A DNA stretch of 5,252 bases, from positions 1-5,252 of the forward strand of contig CAUCYJ010000170.1 in assembly GCA_958446945.1 (NCBI GenBank), in the 5' to 3' direction. The stretch comes from UBA9414 sp958446945 (lineage in GTDB: Bacteria > Bacillota > Clostridia > Lachnospirales > Lachnospiraceae). The translations under genes and the position numbers were made by a program. The first letter of the stretch is position 1. Each line of letters begins with the position of its first letter. A model generated the notes under the pieces. That model did not search any database, was not told where the DNA came from, and saw only the letters and a list, made by a program, of their open reading frames with translations. Below are positions 5,100 to 5,252 of the stretch, piece by piece.

Positions 5100-5252
5100 A
5101 CTTTGGTATTTCAAGCACTGCTCCGCGGTTTCCGCTCGTCACAAGCGCTGCATATCTTGCCAAATATCCGGTTGTTACCTTTGGCTCTCTCGGCTTCCAT
5201 TCTCTTTTTCTTCGCTCCAGTTCTTCTTCTGCGACATCCAATGTAATACTGA
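5098..5252 (-). CDS. ilvD: Dihydroxy-acid dehydratase, C-terminal 50 residues (5' part outside window)
   Basis: This enzyme dehydrates 2,3-dihydroxy-isovalerate and its methylvalerate analogue, the step that precedes transamination in Val/Ile synthesis, using an Fe-S cluster. Only the last 50 codons and a TAG stop are visible. They contain the typical end of the IlvD/Edd family: an acidic/basic helix (EEELERRKREW), then a GYLARYA motif and SGNRGAVL close to the terminus. The catalytic and cluster-binding residues lie outside the window. IlvD and the 6-phosphogluconate dehydratase Edd share ancestry; the YLARYA ending and the adjacent ilvB favour IlvD. The gap to ilvB is 12 nt, so the two form one operon. 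Confidence 0.92.
   Translation of the reverse strand, partial: SITLDVAEEELERRKREWKPREPKVTTGYLARYAALVTSGNRGAVLEIPK

Overview
The window looks like a low-GC Gram-positive genome, most likely a Clostridia member of the Lachnospiraceae type. The evidence is strong AGGAGG-like ribosome binding sites, AT-rich sigma-A-like promoters, a T-box leader, and a secreted NodB deacetylase with GW-type cell-wall repeats. The family-level placement is inference. Every gene reads on the minus strand, so transcription runs from high to low coordinates.

Layout in the direction of transcription. (1) 5252-5098: the 3' end of ilvD (dihydroxy-acid dehydratase). (2) 5085-3406: ilvB, acetolactate synthase large subunit, 12 nt after ilvD and probably translationally coupled to it. 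No ilvN follows. (3) 3405-3239: an intergenic stretch with a 14-bp perfect palindrome, no convincing terminator, and a TATAAT-type promoter for the next gene. (4) 3238-1790: a secreted polysaccharide deacetylase with a signal peptide, an unassigned N-terminal region, 20-residue wall-binding repeats and a C-terminal NodB domain. (5) 1789-1394: a consensus-like promoter abutting the deacetylase stop codon, then a complete T-box riboswitch. Its parts are Stem I with a UUC (Phe) specifier, an upstream hairpin, an antiterminator with a 7-nt bulge, a competing terminator, and a possible second promoter beyond the terminator. (6) 1393-380: aroF, a type I-beta DAHP synthase. (7) 375-1: the 5' part of aroB (3-dehydroquinate synthase), 4 nt after aroF and cut by the window edge.

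Functionally this is two amino-acid biosynthesis units, branched-chain (ilvD-ilvB) and common aromatic/shikimate (aroF-aroB), separated by one cell-envelope gene. The aromatic unit appears to be under two layers of control: the T-box senses uncharged tRNA (predicted tRNAPhe), and AroF carries an N-terminal domain of the kind that mediates allosteric feedback in this enzyme class.

I do not see a novel defence, mobile or otherwise undescribed system here. The most interesting points are in the T-box leader. The Phe specifier does not match the discriminator base predicted by the T-box bulge, and a near-consensus promoter lies downstream of the terminator, where it could bypass riboswitch control.
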